Origin: DATDCV01 sp036524155
GTDB lineage: Bacteria; Verrucomicrobiota; Verrucomicrobiia; Limisphaerales; UBA8199
Reading direction: 5' to 3'
DNA length: 40,763 nt
Assembly (NCBI GenBank): GCA_036524155.1
Contig: DATDCV010000137.1
Coordinates: 1-40,763 of the forward strand
Part shown: one piece after another, positions 1 through 8,448 of the stretch
How positions within the stretch are numbered: position 1 is the stretch's first letter
Layout of the letters: the number at the start of each line of letters is the position of its first letter
Notes under the pieces: generated by a model
Seen by the model: only the letters and a program-made list of their open reading frames with translations
Databases searched by the model: none
Told to the model about the DNA's origin: nothing
Translations under genes and position numbers: made by a program

Positions 1-1
1 G

Positions 2-226
2 GACGGACTCAGCGGACGCGACCTGGCGCAACAACTTAAGAAACGCAAGCCGGGGCTCAAAGTAATCTATAGCAGCGGCTACAGCCCGGAGGCGATAGGC
101 CGGGAATTCGGCAAAAGCGAAACCGTGTTCCTGCCGAAACCTTACGTCCCGCCTGAACTGGCGCGCGCCGTGCGTCAGTGCCTCGATGGTCAACAGCGGC
201 GACCTTGCGACCTCGTGGCGAACTGA
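2..226 (+). CDS. Response-regulator receiver domain, C-terminal end (partial)
   Basis: An open frame enters from the left edge and ends at TGA 224-226, leaving 74 residues. It reads like the second half of a CheY-type receiver domain. A DGLSGRDL segment comes first, then the hydrophobic strand VIYSSGY, and then FLPKPY, whose lysine matches the conserved receiver-domain lysine before the last helix. The chain stops soon after that helix, so the receiver lies at the C-terminus. The parent could be a hybrid histidine kinase (common in this arrangement) or a stand-alone regulator; the upstream part is outside the window. The phospho-acceptor Asp is not in view. It converges on the minus-strand gene that follows. 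Confidence 0.8.
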   Translation, partial: DGLSGRDLAQQLKKRKPGLKVIYSSGYSPEAIGREFGKSETVFLPKPYVPPELARAVRQCLDGQQRRPCDLVAN

Positions 227-248
227 AGAGTTTGGACGTTAAACCGTT

Positions 249-421
249 AAAGCGTTGAAGCGTTAAAGCGTGAAACCGTTGAGGCGCCGAAAGGTTGAGG
301 CCTTAAAGGGCGAAGAAGCGCGATTCTCCCACAAAAGCCGCCGAGAGAAAATGCGACAGAGCCCCCCCGCAAGCCCCGCGTCCCGCTTCAACGTTTTAAC
401 ATTTTAACGCTTCAACGCTTC
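249..421. repeat. 38-bp inverted repeat built of GTTRAAGCG-like 9-mers, between convergent genes
   Basis: Arm 249-286 and arm 384-421 are reverse complements with roughly seven mismatches in 38 positions, separated by 97 nt. Each arm is itself built of iterated GTTAAAGCG / GTTGAAGCG units. The right arm contains the stop codon of the minus-strand gene ending at 412. The position between two converging genes fits a bidirectional transcription terminator or RNA-stabilising hairpin. That role is inference; no clear T-run follows either arm. Confidence 0.7.
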
Positions 422-2076
422 GACCCCTCGCCGCCCCCGCGTTCCGCGCTAATCGCCGCCTCCCATTTTTGGGCTTCCTCGTGCCGGTTCAATTTCATTG
501 CCAACGACAGCAGGCTCCGGTGGACGGAAAGCTTGTCGGGATAATCGGGAAGATCCTTCAGCAAGCCGAGGTGGGTGTCGTAAGCCTCCGACTCACGATT
601 CAGCCCGATCAACTTTTCTGCCAAGACCAACCGCAGCCGCAATTTCTGCATCGGGGAAGGATCGAGCTTGAGCGCATTCTCATATTCCTGCGCGGCAGAC
701 GATGGCTTGCCCTGAGCTGAATAGAGGTCGGCTACTTTCTCGGCCAGCACCGCGCTGTGAGTCGCAGCTTTCATTTGCTCGAGCAACTGAAGGCACTGGA
801 CCGCCGGTTTGCCGTTCGCCAGATTCAGATCGATCAGCCGCAGATAGCACCACGGAAGCATAGGGCTGTGGCGCTGCTGCAATTGGTCCTGCAGTTGGTC
901 AAAGTCCCGGCCGCATGGGCGGTACAGCGGGTCGCCAATCACAGTTATCTGCCAGGATAGTACAGGTTGGCTGGCATAAACCGCCTCGCCAAAACTGAAC
1001 CCGGCATAAACAAAACGGGCCGTGAAGACCGGCAAATCCGGCGTCCCGGAAAGGTAGGGCTCTTCGACCGCGCCCATGGTGGCCGTAACACCTTTGGCCA
1101 GCAGGGGCCCGGCCCACCCTTTGCCCGCGCTGCGAAGGGTGCTGGCGCTGAAGGAATGCAAGTGGTACGCAAAAGCACCCGGCATGAATTCCACGGCCGG
1201 CTCCGCAAACGGGCCGGACGCGTTCTCGTCGTACCATCCCATGTAAAGAGCGATTTGGCTCATCGGAAACCCCGACGGGAAAGTGCCGGAATTCGCGTCG
1301 ATCACCGTTTCGAACCCGAGTCTCTGACAAAGCTCGGCGGCGCCGCGGATCCAGTCGTCGCCCAGCTTGTAGCCCGGTTCTGTGGTATTGCGCAGGTCGA
1401 AATACGCGCGTCCCCAGAGCCCATCGGCCTCGGCCTTCAGGGCCAGGTCGACCAGCCCTCGTGCCACCCCAGGTGTAGGCCCGTCGAGCCGGCTCACCAG
1501 CAAAACGCCATTAGTCGGACTGATCGCGGCAGCGTTCGTCATTCCGTAAACGGGGTTGCGCAAGGGGCCGGTCAGCGGCAGTTTTTCTTCCCAGAGTGGC
1601 AGGAGCGCCAGTTCGCTGTCCACCGCTGCCTCGTTACGGCGCATTTCCGGCCGCAGCCTCTCGGCGGCTTCCTCCTTCAAATCCGGGTCTCTCGCGATCT
1701 TCAGCGGGATGCCATAACACAGGACCGCGTACCGGATGATCGAGGTTTCCGGGCGCCGCTCGTATGCGGCTGCCTGTTTGTTGGCGGCGGAGCCGGTTGC
1801 AGAGATTCGCCAAAGCTTTTGGTCTGCAATTGCCTTGGCCAGAGGGCTCTGCAGGCGGTCCCGGAACTCAGCGCGCGAAATACTCTCGTTGGTGGAAAGC
1901 GCGAAGCCGAGGACTTGATTAGCGGGCATCTGGCGTTTTTGCGCGTAATAATCCGCCACGGCCCTCGATTCGGGCAGCCGGCTATTGTACACCACCACCA
2001 CCTGAGTACCCGGGACAGCCCCGAACAAACTGGCCACCGCCGGGAACAACACCAGCGCGACAAGAAATTGCCTCAT
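412..2076 (-). CDS. TIGR03790 family secreted protein with C-terminal TPR-like repeats
   Basis: A protein of about 554 residues when started at ATG 2076, where a signal peptide begins at once (MRQFLVALVLFPAVASLFGA). An in-frame ATG at 2112 adds 12 polar residues with no better ribosome site. The order of conserved segments matches the TIGR03790 family known from Verrucomicrobiota, Planctomycetes and Acidobacteria: an early VVVVYNSRLPESRAVADYYA strand-helix and then YAVLCYGIPLKI. The family has no established biochemical function. The last ~120 residues look like tetratricopeptide helices (DLYSAQGKPSSAAQEYENAL and similar), suggesting protein-protein contact in the periplasm. It runs in the same direction as the metallo-hydrolase upstream (gap 58 nt) and may be cotranscribed. 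Its stop lies in the inverted repeat at 384-421, so the final residues GSKR are encoded by repeat sequence. Confidence 0.82.
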   Translation of the reverse strand: MRQFLVALVLFPAVASLFGAVPGTQVVVVYNSRLPESRAVADYYAQKRQMPANQVLGFALSTNESISRAEFRDRLQSPLAKAIADQKLWRISATGSAANKQAAAYERRPETSIIRYAVLCYGIPLKIARDPDLKEEAAERLRPEMRRNEAAVDSELALLPLWEEKLPLTGPLRNPVYGMTNAAAISPTNGVLLVSRLDGPTPGVARGLVDLALKAEADGLWGRAYFDLRNTTEPGYKLGDDWIRGAAELCQRLGFETVIDANSGTFPSGFPMSQIALYMGWYDENASGPFAEPAVEFMPGAFAYHLHSFSASTLRSAGKGWAGPLLAKGVTATMGAVEEPYLSGTPDLPVFTARFVYAGFSFGEAVYASQPVLSWQITVIGDPLYRPCGRDFDQLQDQLQQRHSPMLPWCYLRLIDLNLANGKPAVQCLQLLEQMKAATHSAVLAEKVADLYSAQGKPSSAAQEYENALKLDPSPMQKLRLRLVLAEKLIGLNRESEAYDTHLGLLKDLPDYPDKLSVHRSLLSLAMKLNRHEEAQKWEAAISAERGGGEGSKR

Positions 2077-2134
2077 CTTTGGTGCTCGCACATCCCAACC
2101 TGAATCTAACATAAAACGGTTCGCGCGGGCGGCG

Positions 2135-2941
2135 TCATTGCGGTTCCTCGTTCAGTGGGCCGAGATCCACCTTAAGGCCGTCGTAGGCGAGTTCGACCCC
2201 GGGCGGGAGTTCCGCCTGCGCCGCGTCATGGTCGTAATCATGTGTGAGGTGAGTGAAATATGTTTTGTGGGCCCCGATGCGCCGGGCGGCCGTTAGTGCC
2301 TCATCCAGGCACATGTGGGTAGGATGCGGAGCCAGGCGGAGCGCATCCAGCACAGCGGCCTGCACGCCGCGGGCGTGCTCAACCGCCGCCGTGGGCACCT
2401 CTTTGCAGTCGCTCATATAAGCGAGCCGCTTATGACCATCCTGCACAAACAGGAAACCCAAAGTCTCAGTCTTCCCATGGGGCAGAGACAAAGGCACGAT
2501 TTCCAAATCGCCGAGGTGGAAGGGGCCTTCGATTAAGCGCGGCTCAGGAATGAAGTAGCCTTTGAACCAGGGGCCATCATGAAAGGCGTACGCAAATACC
2601 CTCGCCAGGTCCTTCATGGTCTTCTCATTGGCGTACACCGGCAGCGCGTTACCGCCACGGGCGTCGCAAATTCGCCGGCAGTCGTCCAGACCCATAATGT
2701 GGTCTGCGTGAGAATGCGTGAAAAGCACCGCATCAAGATAGCCAATCCGTTCCCGCAACATCTGGATCCGGAACTCCGGGGTAGTGTCGATGACCAGTTT
2801 GACCTGTTCGGTGGCGATGTAAAGGGATGGCCGGGTGCGGTGGTTTTTGGGGTTCGCGAGGAATGCCGGTGGATAATCCTTGCCGATGATCGGCACACCC
2901 TGCGATGTCCCCGAGCCCAAAAAGATGAAACGGAACGCCAT
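2135..2941 (-). CDS. MBL-fold metallo-hydrolase, PhnP-like
   Basis: A 268-residue hydrolase when started at ATG 2941 (MAFRFIFLGSGTSQGVP), the usual beginning of this family. An ATG at 2980 would add 13 residues unlike the family. The zinc-binding signature FTHSHADHIMGLDD is at residues ~74-85 (H76, H78, D80, H81). Further metal ligands are likely in LSLPHGKTE, MSDCKE and FTHLTHDYDH. The family includes PhnP phosphodiesterases, which cleave cyclic ribose phosphates, and related enzymes near lipoate or cofactor genes. No phn genes lie nearby, so the substrate cannot be assigned. The protein is cytoplasmic (no signal peptide). The downstream TIGR03790 gene is on the same strand and close. Confidence 0.85.
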   Translation of the reverse strand: MAFRFIFLGSGTSQGVPIIGKDYPPAFLANPKNHRTRPSLYIATEQVKLVIDTTPEFRIQMLRERIGYLDAVLFTHSHADHIMGLDDCRRICDARGGNALPVYANEKTMKDLARVFAYAFHDGPWFKGYFIPEPRLIEGPFHLGDLEIVPLSLPHGKTETLGFLFVQDGHKRLAYMSDCKEVPTAAVEHARGVQAAVLDALRLAPHPTHMCLDEALTAARRIGAHKTYFTHLTHDYDHDAAQAELPPGVELAYDGLKVDLGPLNEEPQ

Positions 2942-3060
2942 GATAGCCTGCAGTGTAGCCAGCCCGTCATTCTCCGGCAAGCGGCGCCCCGGCGGCAGCC
3001 GCTCTCGCTATCCCATCTTCGGCCCGGGCAGGAGCGCGCGCTGGCCCAGCCACTGGCAGG

Positions 3061-3174
3061 TATCCGCTCAGTGTTGGGTCGGAGCGCCGAGTTGCACTCG
3101 GCTTACACACGGCCGTCGGCGCGCTTAAGCCGATTAAAAATCGGCGCTCCGAGCCAAGACTGAGGGGATACACC
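3061..3174. repeat. Dispersed palindromic element, copy 1 (~112 bp)
   Basis: The core at 3074-3157 reads inward from both ends as TTGGGTCGGAGCGCCGA, giving terminal inverted repeats of about 25 bp. Inside are two smaller hairpins: GCCGAGTTGCACTCGGC, and GCCGATT with AATCGGC. The reverse complement of 18421-18534 aligns along the whole length with few differences. No ORF of its own is present. It fits a REP/BIME or MITE-type non-autonomous element in the gap before recN. Confidence 0.85.
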
Positions 3175-3231
3175 GGCAGACGGTTTTTCTTTGCAGGCCC
3201 GGCCGAAACCGGGCAACCATGGACTGGATAC

Positions 3232-4962
3232 ATGCTCACAACCATCCGGATAAAGAATCTCGCGCTCGTGACCGATCTGACCCTCGAGTTCCAACCGGGT
3301 TACAACGTCATCACTGGCGAAACCGGCGCTGGCAAATCTATCTTGATCGGCGCGCTGACGCTTGTGCTGGGTGAACGAGCCGACCGGACACTGATCCGAA
3401 GTGGTAGCGAGAGTTGCTCGGTGGAAGCGGTGTTCGACGTCGGCCGCCTGAAAGCGCCGCTGGGCGCGTTCCTGGATGCCAATGGGCTGGAGCCATGCGA
3501 AGCAGACCAGTTGGTGGTGAAACGAACTCTGACGGCTAGCGGCGCCAACCGCCAGTTTATCAACGGCTCACCCACCACGCTCAACATCCTGGCCGGAGTC
3601 GGGGAATGGCTGGTTGATATTCACGGGCCGCACGAGCATCAATCCCTGCTGAATCCTTCGCAACAATTGGCCATGTTGGACGCGTTCGGAGCCCTCGAAG
3701 CTGAGAGGGAGGGCTTCGCTCAATTGTTGCGCAAACGCGCGGCGGTGGAAGCCGAAAAGGCCGCGCTGATTGTCGATGAAAAGACCTACGCGCACCAACT
3801 GGACCTGCTGCGGTTCCAGGCGAATGAAATCTCGGCGGCCCACTTTCTCCCCGGCGAGGAAGAGCAATTGGACCAGGAGCACCGGCGCGCGAGCAACGCC
3901 GCCCGGCTGCTGCAACTTAGCCAGACCGGCCTCGAATTGCTCGGCGACAATGAGGGCTCGCTGTTCACTCAGGCGGGGGTGCTCGGGCGCACGCTGCAGG
4001 AGTTGAACCGCATCGATAGCACCGCCTCCCCCCTCCCCGCGCTCCACGAACACGCGGTGGCGGCGTTCCGCGAGCTTCAAACCGAACTCTCGCGCTACGC
4101 TGAGAGGCTCGAACTGGATCCCGCGCGACTGCGGGAACTCGAGGATCGTCTGAACCTGCTCCACGGCCTCAAGCGCAAATACGGCTCATCCGTGGCGGAA
4201 ATACTCGAATTCGGCCAGGAGACGCAACGCAAGCTGACCGCTTTGGAGCAGCGCGAATCCGAACTGGCGCGTCTCAATGAGCAGACCCGGAGCCTGGGAA
4301 AGGAATTGAGGCTCTGCGGCCGCGCGCTTTCGGAAAAACGCCGCAACCTGCTCGGGCAACTCAGCAAGAAAGTAGTGAAGCAGCTTGCCGACCTTGGCTT
4401 TAAGCAGAGCCGATTTGACATCAGCCTTTCATCGTTGGAATCGGCGGACACCGAGATGATCACCGCCCCACAACCGGACCCTCACAAGCCCCAACACCCG
4501 CCCCGGGTGAGCTTCCAGGGTTTTGATGCGATCGAGTTTCTATTTTCTCCCAACCCCGGGGAGCCTCCGCGCCCCTTGCGTGCCATCGCCTCCTCGGGCG
4601 AACTTGCGCGTGTCATGCTCGCCTTGAAAACCGTCCTTGCCGCCGAAGACCAAATCCCGGTGCTGGTTTTCGATGAGGTGGATGCGAACATCGGCGGCGA
4701 AACCGCCCGGACGGTGGGTGAAAAGATGCAGCAGATCGCTCACAACCGGCAGGTGCTTTGCATCACGCACCTGGCACACGTCGCCGCGCCTGCCTCGGTG
4801 CATTTCGTGGCCAGCAAGCAGGTAAAAGCCGGACGCACGATCTCGGAAATCTCGCGGCTCGAGGCGGCGGACCGCGTGACGGAGCTGGCCCGAATGCTCG
4901 GGGGCCAAAGCGACGCCGCCCGCAAACACGCCGAGGCGTTGCTGAACTCCTGCGCCGGATAA
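3232..4962 (+). CDS. recN: DNA repair protein RecN
   Basis: This 576-residue SMC-like ATPase acts in recombinational repair of double-strand breaks. The N-terminal half carries MLTTIRIKNLALV and the Walker A loop GETGAGKS (residues 29-36). Next comes the RecN-typical segment VDIHGPHEHQSLLNP, where most homologues have HGQHEHQ; here Gln is replaced by Pro. A long coiled-coil middle follows (~160-390), then the ABC signature ASSGELARVMLALK (~450-463) and Walker B VLVFDEVDANIGGETA (~477-491), followed by a CITHLAHVAA H-loop. Length agrees with the family (550-580). Start ATG 3232 has no evident Shine-Dalgarno, but the protein begins exactly where the family does. It appears to be transcribed alone. 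The palindromic element at 3061-3174 lies in its upstream gap. Confidence 0.96.
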   Translation: MLTTIRIKNLALVTDLTLEFQPGYNVITGETGAGKSILIGALTLVLGERADRTLIRSGSESCSVEAVFDVGRLKAPLGAFLDANGLEPCEADQLVVKRTLTASGANRQFINGSPTTLNILAGVGEWLVDIHGPHEHQSLLNPSQQLAMLDAFGALEAEREGFAQLLRKRAAVEAEKAALIVDEKTYAHQLDLLRFQANEISAAHFLPGEEEQLDQEHRRASNAARLLQLSQTGLELLGDNEGSLFTQAGVLGRTLQELNRIDSTASPLPALHEHAVAAFRELQTELSRYAERLELDPARLRELEDRLNLLHGLKRKYGSSVAEILEFGQETQRKLTALEQRESELARLNEQTRSLGKELRLCGRALSEKRRNLLGQLSKKVVKQLADLGFKQSRFDISLSSLESADTEMITAPQPDPHKPQHPPRVSFQGFDAIEFLFSPNPGEPPRPLRAIASSGELARVMLALKTVLAAEDQIPVLVFDEVDANIGGETARTVGEKMQQIAHNRQVLCITHLAHVAAPASVHFVASKQVKAGRTISEISRLEAADRVTELARMLGGQSDAARKHAEALLNSCAG

Positions 4963-5105
4963 CGCTCCCCTTTCCTTTGCTCCGTTTGCCTAACGGTAGC
5001 TGCTGACGGATCTGAAAACCTCGGAGCCCGTCCCGGGCACGTCGCACTTGACGTCCTCGCGGACCTTCCTTCTAATCCGGGCAGTCAAAAGCAAACCCGG
5101 AGCCG

Positions 5106-7181
5106 ATGAAACGTTTCATTCTCGCCCTGTGCGCTCTCTGTTTCTGCCTGGCTCCGCACGTTGCTCCGGCCGAGATCATCGCCCAGTGGAATTTCAACAA
5201 CGCGGTCCTCCCTTCATGCGGACAGGGCACGGCCAGCCTACTCGGTGGCGTCACCGCGACGTTCGCGACCGGCTCCACCAACGACCCGGCCTCGACCGGC
5301 AACACCGGATGGAACACGACGCAGTATCCGGCACAAGCCACGGGCAACAAGACCGCCGGCGCGCAGTTTGACGTCAGCACTTTGGGCTACTCCGACATCG
5401 TGGTCCGTTGGGACCACCGGGTTAGCAGCAGCGCCAGCAAATACTGCCGCCTGCAATATTCAAGCGACGGAATGCACTTTCTGGACCTGCCAGGTTCGAT
5501 TTCCGCCGCCGCCGTTTCCTCTAACCCCTCCTATTACGAGCCGCAAACCAATGACCTGACCACCCTGGCGGGCGTGGAAGACAATCCGGATTTCGCTTTC
5601 CGGATCGTCAGCGAGTTTGAAAGTTCCGTGTTGCCTTTTGGAACAGAAGAATACGTTACGACCTACGGCACTAACCAGTATTCGCGCGCCGGAACCATTC
5701 GCTTTGACATGGTCACGGTCTTCGGCGCTCCAATCGCCGGCACCAACACACCGCCGCACATCTCCGCGATTTCGGATCAGACCGTGCGGCTGAACCAATC
5801 CGCCGGGCCGCTGAGTTTTGCGGTTTCGGATGCTGAGGATCCGCCCGAGGCTCTCGCAGTGGGTGCTCTGACGTCAAATCCATCCGTGGTTCCACAAAGC
5901 AACATTAACGTCTCCGGTTCTGGTGCCGAGCGGAGCGTCCTGATTGCGGCCGGGACCCAGCCCGGCGTTGCCATGATCACGCTCCGGGTTACCGACACCG
6001 GCGGCCGCTCCGGCGTCGCCAGGTTCCTTGTCACCGTTTTGCCGGACAACACACCACCTTTTGTTTCCTCCATTGCCGGCACGAATCTGGTGGAGGGCTC
6101 CGGCTCCACTGTCGCGCTACCATTCACGGTTGGCGACCTGGAGACCCTTGCTGAAAACCTCACGGTCACCGGCAGGTCAGGAAATCCTCCGCTGATCCCT
6201 AACAACACAACCCACATCTCCTGCGGCGGCAGTGGCAGCAACCGCTTCGTCCTTCTCACGCCAGCGCCGGGTGCGCGCGGCCCTGCGCTGATTACCCTCG
6301 AAGTAAGTGACGGCGCAAAACCCGCTCAGTCCTCTTTTCCGTTTGCAGTCACGCCGTCAGGTTCTTGTGTCTTCTTCGAACCATTCGGCTATTCCGACGG
6401 ATCGGTGGTGACCAACTCAGGATTTCTATGGGCGACACGGTCGGGAACCCCCGGCGATTGCCGGGTCACTGCCGCCCAACTGCAACTCGCGAACTCTCGA
6501 ACCGAGGATGTCCTGGCTCCACTCCCCGGCGCTCCGTATGCGCCAGGCGCCCGGTTTGTTATCTACTCGAGTTTTAGGATCAAGTTTCTGGGCGTTCCGA
6601 GGTTCGCGCCCGAATATTTCGCGCACTTGTTTGGCGGCGGCTCATTTCGTGCGCGGATTTACGCGGGCGCTTCTGAGGCCTGGCCGGGCGGAGTCCGCCT
6701 CTACGTCGCAAACGGTTCCGCCACCAACCAGCCTCACGCGGCCACACTGAGCACGAACACTTACTATACCGTCGTCAGCCGGTACGCCATCGATACCGCG
6801 GCCACGACCCTCTGGGTGAACCCGGCATCCGAAGCTACCCCGGGTGCGGTCGGCGGTGATCCACAATCCTCCGTCTCTATCAACTCCATCGGCTTCCGTC
6901 AGGAAAGTACGCTCGGTGCCGCCCTCCTCATCGATGACCTCAAGGTCGGGCTTTCCTTCGCCTCGGTGACCAGCGACAGCTCCCCGAACCGAGTTCTTCT
7001 CTGCATCGATCGCCTGGAAGCAACAACCGTCCTGCACTGGAACGATCCGACCTTCGGCCTCCAGGCCAGCCCGGCCTCCGCCGGACCGTTCACGAACCTC
7101 GCCGGAACCTTGAGCCCCTTCACCAATTCGCCAAATGCCCCCAGCCTCTTCTTCCGGCTTTATCAGAGCCCTCAACCGTAG
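5106..7181 (+). CDS. Secreted multidomain protein with Ig/cadherin-like repeats
   Basis: A 691-residue exported protein with GGAG six bases before ATG 5106. Residues 1-22 form a signal peptide (MKRFILALCALCFCLAPHVA). The first ~200 residues resemble a jelly-roll type region (IIAQWNFNN, IVVRWDHRVSSSASKYCRLQYSSDG). Two consecutive Ig-like or cadherin-like modules follow, beginning NTPPHISAISDQTV (~215) and NTPPFVSSIAGTNLVEG (~315). A LamG/concanavalin-like stretch is at ~420-630 (FEPFGYSDGSVV). A short terminal module ends in LFFRLY. Such proteins are usually surface-exposed or released in Verrucomicrobiota; substrate and function are unknown. The terminal LHW...FFRL module resembles the end of the 35145 gene product. 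Confidence 0.75.
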   Translation: MKRFILALCALCFCLAPHVAPAEIIAQWNFNNAVLPSCGQGTASLLGGVTATFATGSTNDPASTGNTGWNTTQYPAQATGNKTAGAQFDVSTLGYSDIVVRWDHRVSSSASKYCRLQYSSDGMHFLDLPGSISAAAVSSNPSYYEPQTNDLTTLAGVEDNPDFAFRIVSEFESSVLPFGTEEYVTTYGTNQYSRAGTIRFDMVTVFGAPIAGTNTPPHISAISDQTVRLNQSAGPLSFAVSDAEDPPEALAVGALTSNPSVVPQSNINVSGSGAERSVLIAAGTQPGVAMITLRVTDTGGRSGVARFLVTVLPDNTPPFVSSIAGTNLVEGSGSTVALPFTVGDLETLAENLTVTGRSGNPPLIPNNTTHISCGGSGSNRFVLLTPAPGARGPALITLEVSDGAKPAQSSFPFAVTPSGSCVFFEPFGYSDGSVVTNSGFLWATRSGTPGDCRVTAAQLQLANSRTEDVLAPLPGAPYAPGARFVIYSSFRIKFLGVPRFAPEYFAHLFGGGSFRARIYAGASEAWPGGVRLYVANGSATNQPHAATLSTNTYYTVVSRYAIDTAATTLWVNPASEATPGAVGGDPQSSVSINSIGFRQESTLGAALLIDDLKVGLSFASVTSDSSPNRVLLCIDRLEATTVLHWNDPTFGLQASPASAGPFTNLAGTLSPFTNSPNAPSLFFRLYQSPQP

Positions 7182-7184
7182 GAA

Positions 7185-7201
7185 AGGCGTCTAGTACGCC
7201 T
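7185..7201. terminator. Short hairpin between convergent genes
   Basis: AGGCGT-CTAGT-ACGCCT forms a 6-bp stem with a 5-nt loop, directly after the stop at 7181 and before the converging permease gene. No strong T-tract follows, so a terminator role is only suggested. Confidence 0.35.
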
Positions 7202-7227
7202 CTCTGAGTCATTCACAACTGGGCGCC

Positions 7228-8448
7228 TCACTCATACCTCAGCGCGTCGATCGGGTCGAGCTTCGACGCCTTCCAGGCGGGGTAGAACCCTGACACCATG
7301 CCCACCGCCGCGCTCGAGATCAGCGCGATGGCCACCCACGAAGGGGGCGTCAATGTCGGCCACGTCATCAGCGAAGACACCAGCCGGGATCCACCCAAAC
7401 CTGCGGCGATCCCTCCAAGCCCGCCGATCGCACTTAACGTCACCGCCTCCACCAGGAACTGCACCAGGATATCCTTGCCCCGTGCTCCAATCGCCATGCG
7501 AATGCCAATTTCGCGCGTCCGTTCCGTCACGCTCACCAGCATGATGTTCATGATCCCGATGCCGCCAACCAGCAGCGACACCCCGGCAATCGCGCCCAGC
7601 AGCATCGTCATCGTTTTCGATTGCGCCGTGGCCATATCGGCAATCTCCTGCTGGTTGCGAACGGTGAAATCGTCATCGCGCCCCGCGGTAATTCGATGGC
7701 GCTGCCGCAGCAGGTCGGTGATCTGCAGTTGGACCGGGGCCAGCAACGTCGGCTTGGCGGTTTGGACGATGATCGATCTGACCGTGGTGACGCGCTGCAC
7801 GCGTTTCATCGCGCTGGTGTACGGTATAATGATCAAGTCGTCCTGGTCCTGGCCCTGGACCGACAGCCCCTTGGGCATGAGCATGCCCAGGACTTTGAAC
7901 GGAACATTCCGAATCCGTAGTATCTGGCCCACCGGATCCTCGCCCGGATAGAGTTGATCGGCGATGGTTTTGCCGATGACAGCGACTTTGGTGGCGGCGC
8001 GGATGTCCAAGTCGGTATAAGAAGAGCCCGCGACGATTGGCCACTGCCGGATGTCGAAGTAGGACGGTGACTCGCCGAGGATCTGCGTGAACCAATTTTG
8101 GTTGCCGGCGGCGACCTGGCTCGAGGTGCGGACTTCGGGGCTGACCGCCGTTACGCCGGGGAGTTCGCGCTGCATGGCCTCGGCATCCTCGAGGGTCAAA
8201 GTGCCGGCGCTGCCCCAGCCGGTATGAACGCCGCCCCGGGTGAAGCTGCCTGAGAAGACCAGGATCACATTTTGACCCATGCTCGCGATCTGGTTTTCGA
8301 TTTGCGTTTTGGCGCCGTTGGTGATGCTGACGGCCGAGATCACGGCGGCGACACCGATGATCATGCCGAGCATTGTCAGCAACGTTCGCATTTTGTTCCG
8401 GCGCAATGCCCGCAGGGCGATTTTGATGGTGGCCCAGATTCTTTTCAT
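7228..8448 (-). CDS. ABC transporter permease, MacB/FtsX type
   Basis: A 406-residue inner-membrane permease. It has the MacB layout: a first membrane helix at ~18-42 (NKMRTLLTMLGMIIGVAAVISAVS), then a large periplasmic domain (~45-275, MacB_PCD type). Three C-terminal helices follow at ~285-310, 330-355 and 370-392. The cytoplasmic loop RTREIGIRMAIGARGKDI, which couples to the ATPase, is present. ATG 8448 overlaps the ATPase stop by 4 nt (ATGA), indicating translational coupling. Unlike classical MacB, ATPase and permease are separate proteins, as is common outside Proteobacteria. With the adaptor gene at 10647-12020 it probably forms a tripartite efflux pump; the outer-membrane channel is not encoded here. 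The export substrate is unknown. Confidence 0.92.
   Translation of the reverse strand: MKRIWATIKIALRALRRNKMRTLLTMLGMIIGVAAVISAVSITNGAKTQIENQIASMGQNVILVFSGSFTRGGVHTGWGSAGTLTLEDAEAMQRELPGVTAVSPEVRTSSQVAAGNQNWFTQILGESPSYFDIRQWPIVAGSSYTDLDIRAATKVAVIGKTIADQLYPGEDPVGQILRIRNVPFKVLGMLMPKGLSVQGQDQDDLIIIPYTSAMKRVQRVTTVRSIIVQTAKPTLLAPVQLQITDLLRQRHRITAGRDDDFTVRNQQEIADMATAQSKTMTMLLGAIAGVSLLVGGIGIMNIMLVSVTERTREIGIRMAIGARGKDILVQFLVEAVTLSAIGGLGGIAAGLGGSRLVSSLMTWPTLTPPSWVAIALISSAAVGMVSGFYPAWKASKLDPIDALRYE

Noticed and set aside
967..2103. 378-residue plus-strand open frame
   Set aside because: It is a shadow of the TIGR03790 gene; its composition is Arg/Pro/Gly-rich without domain motifs.
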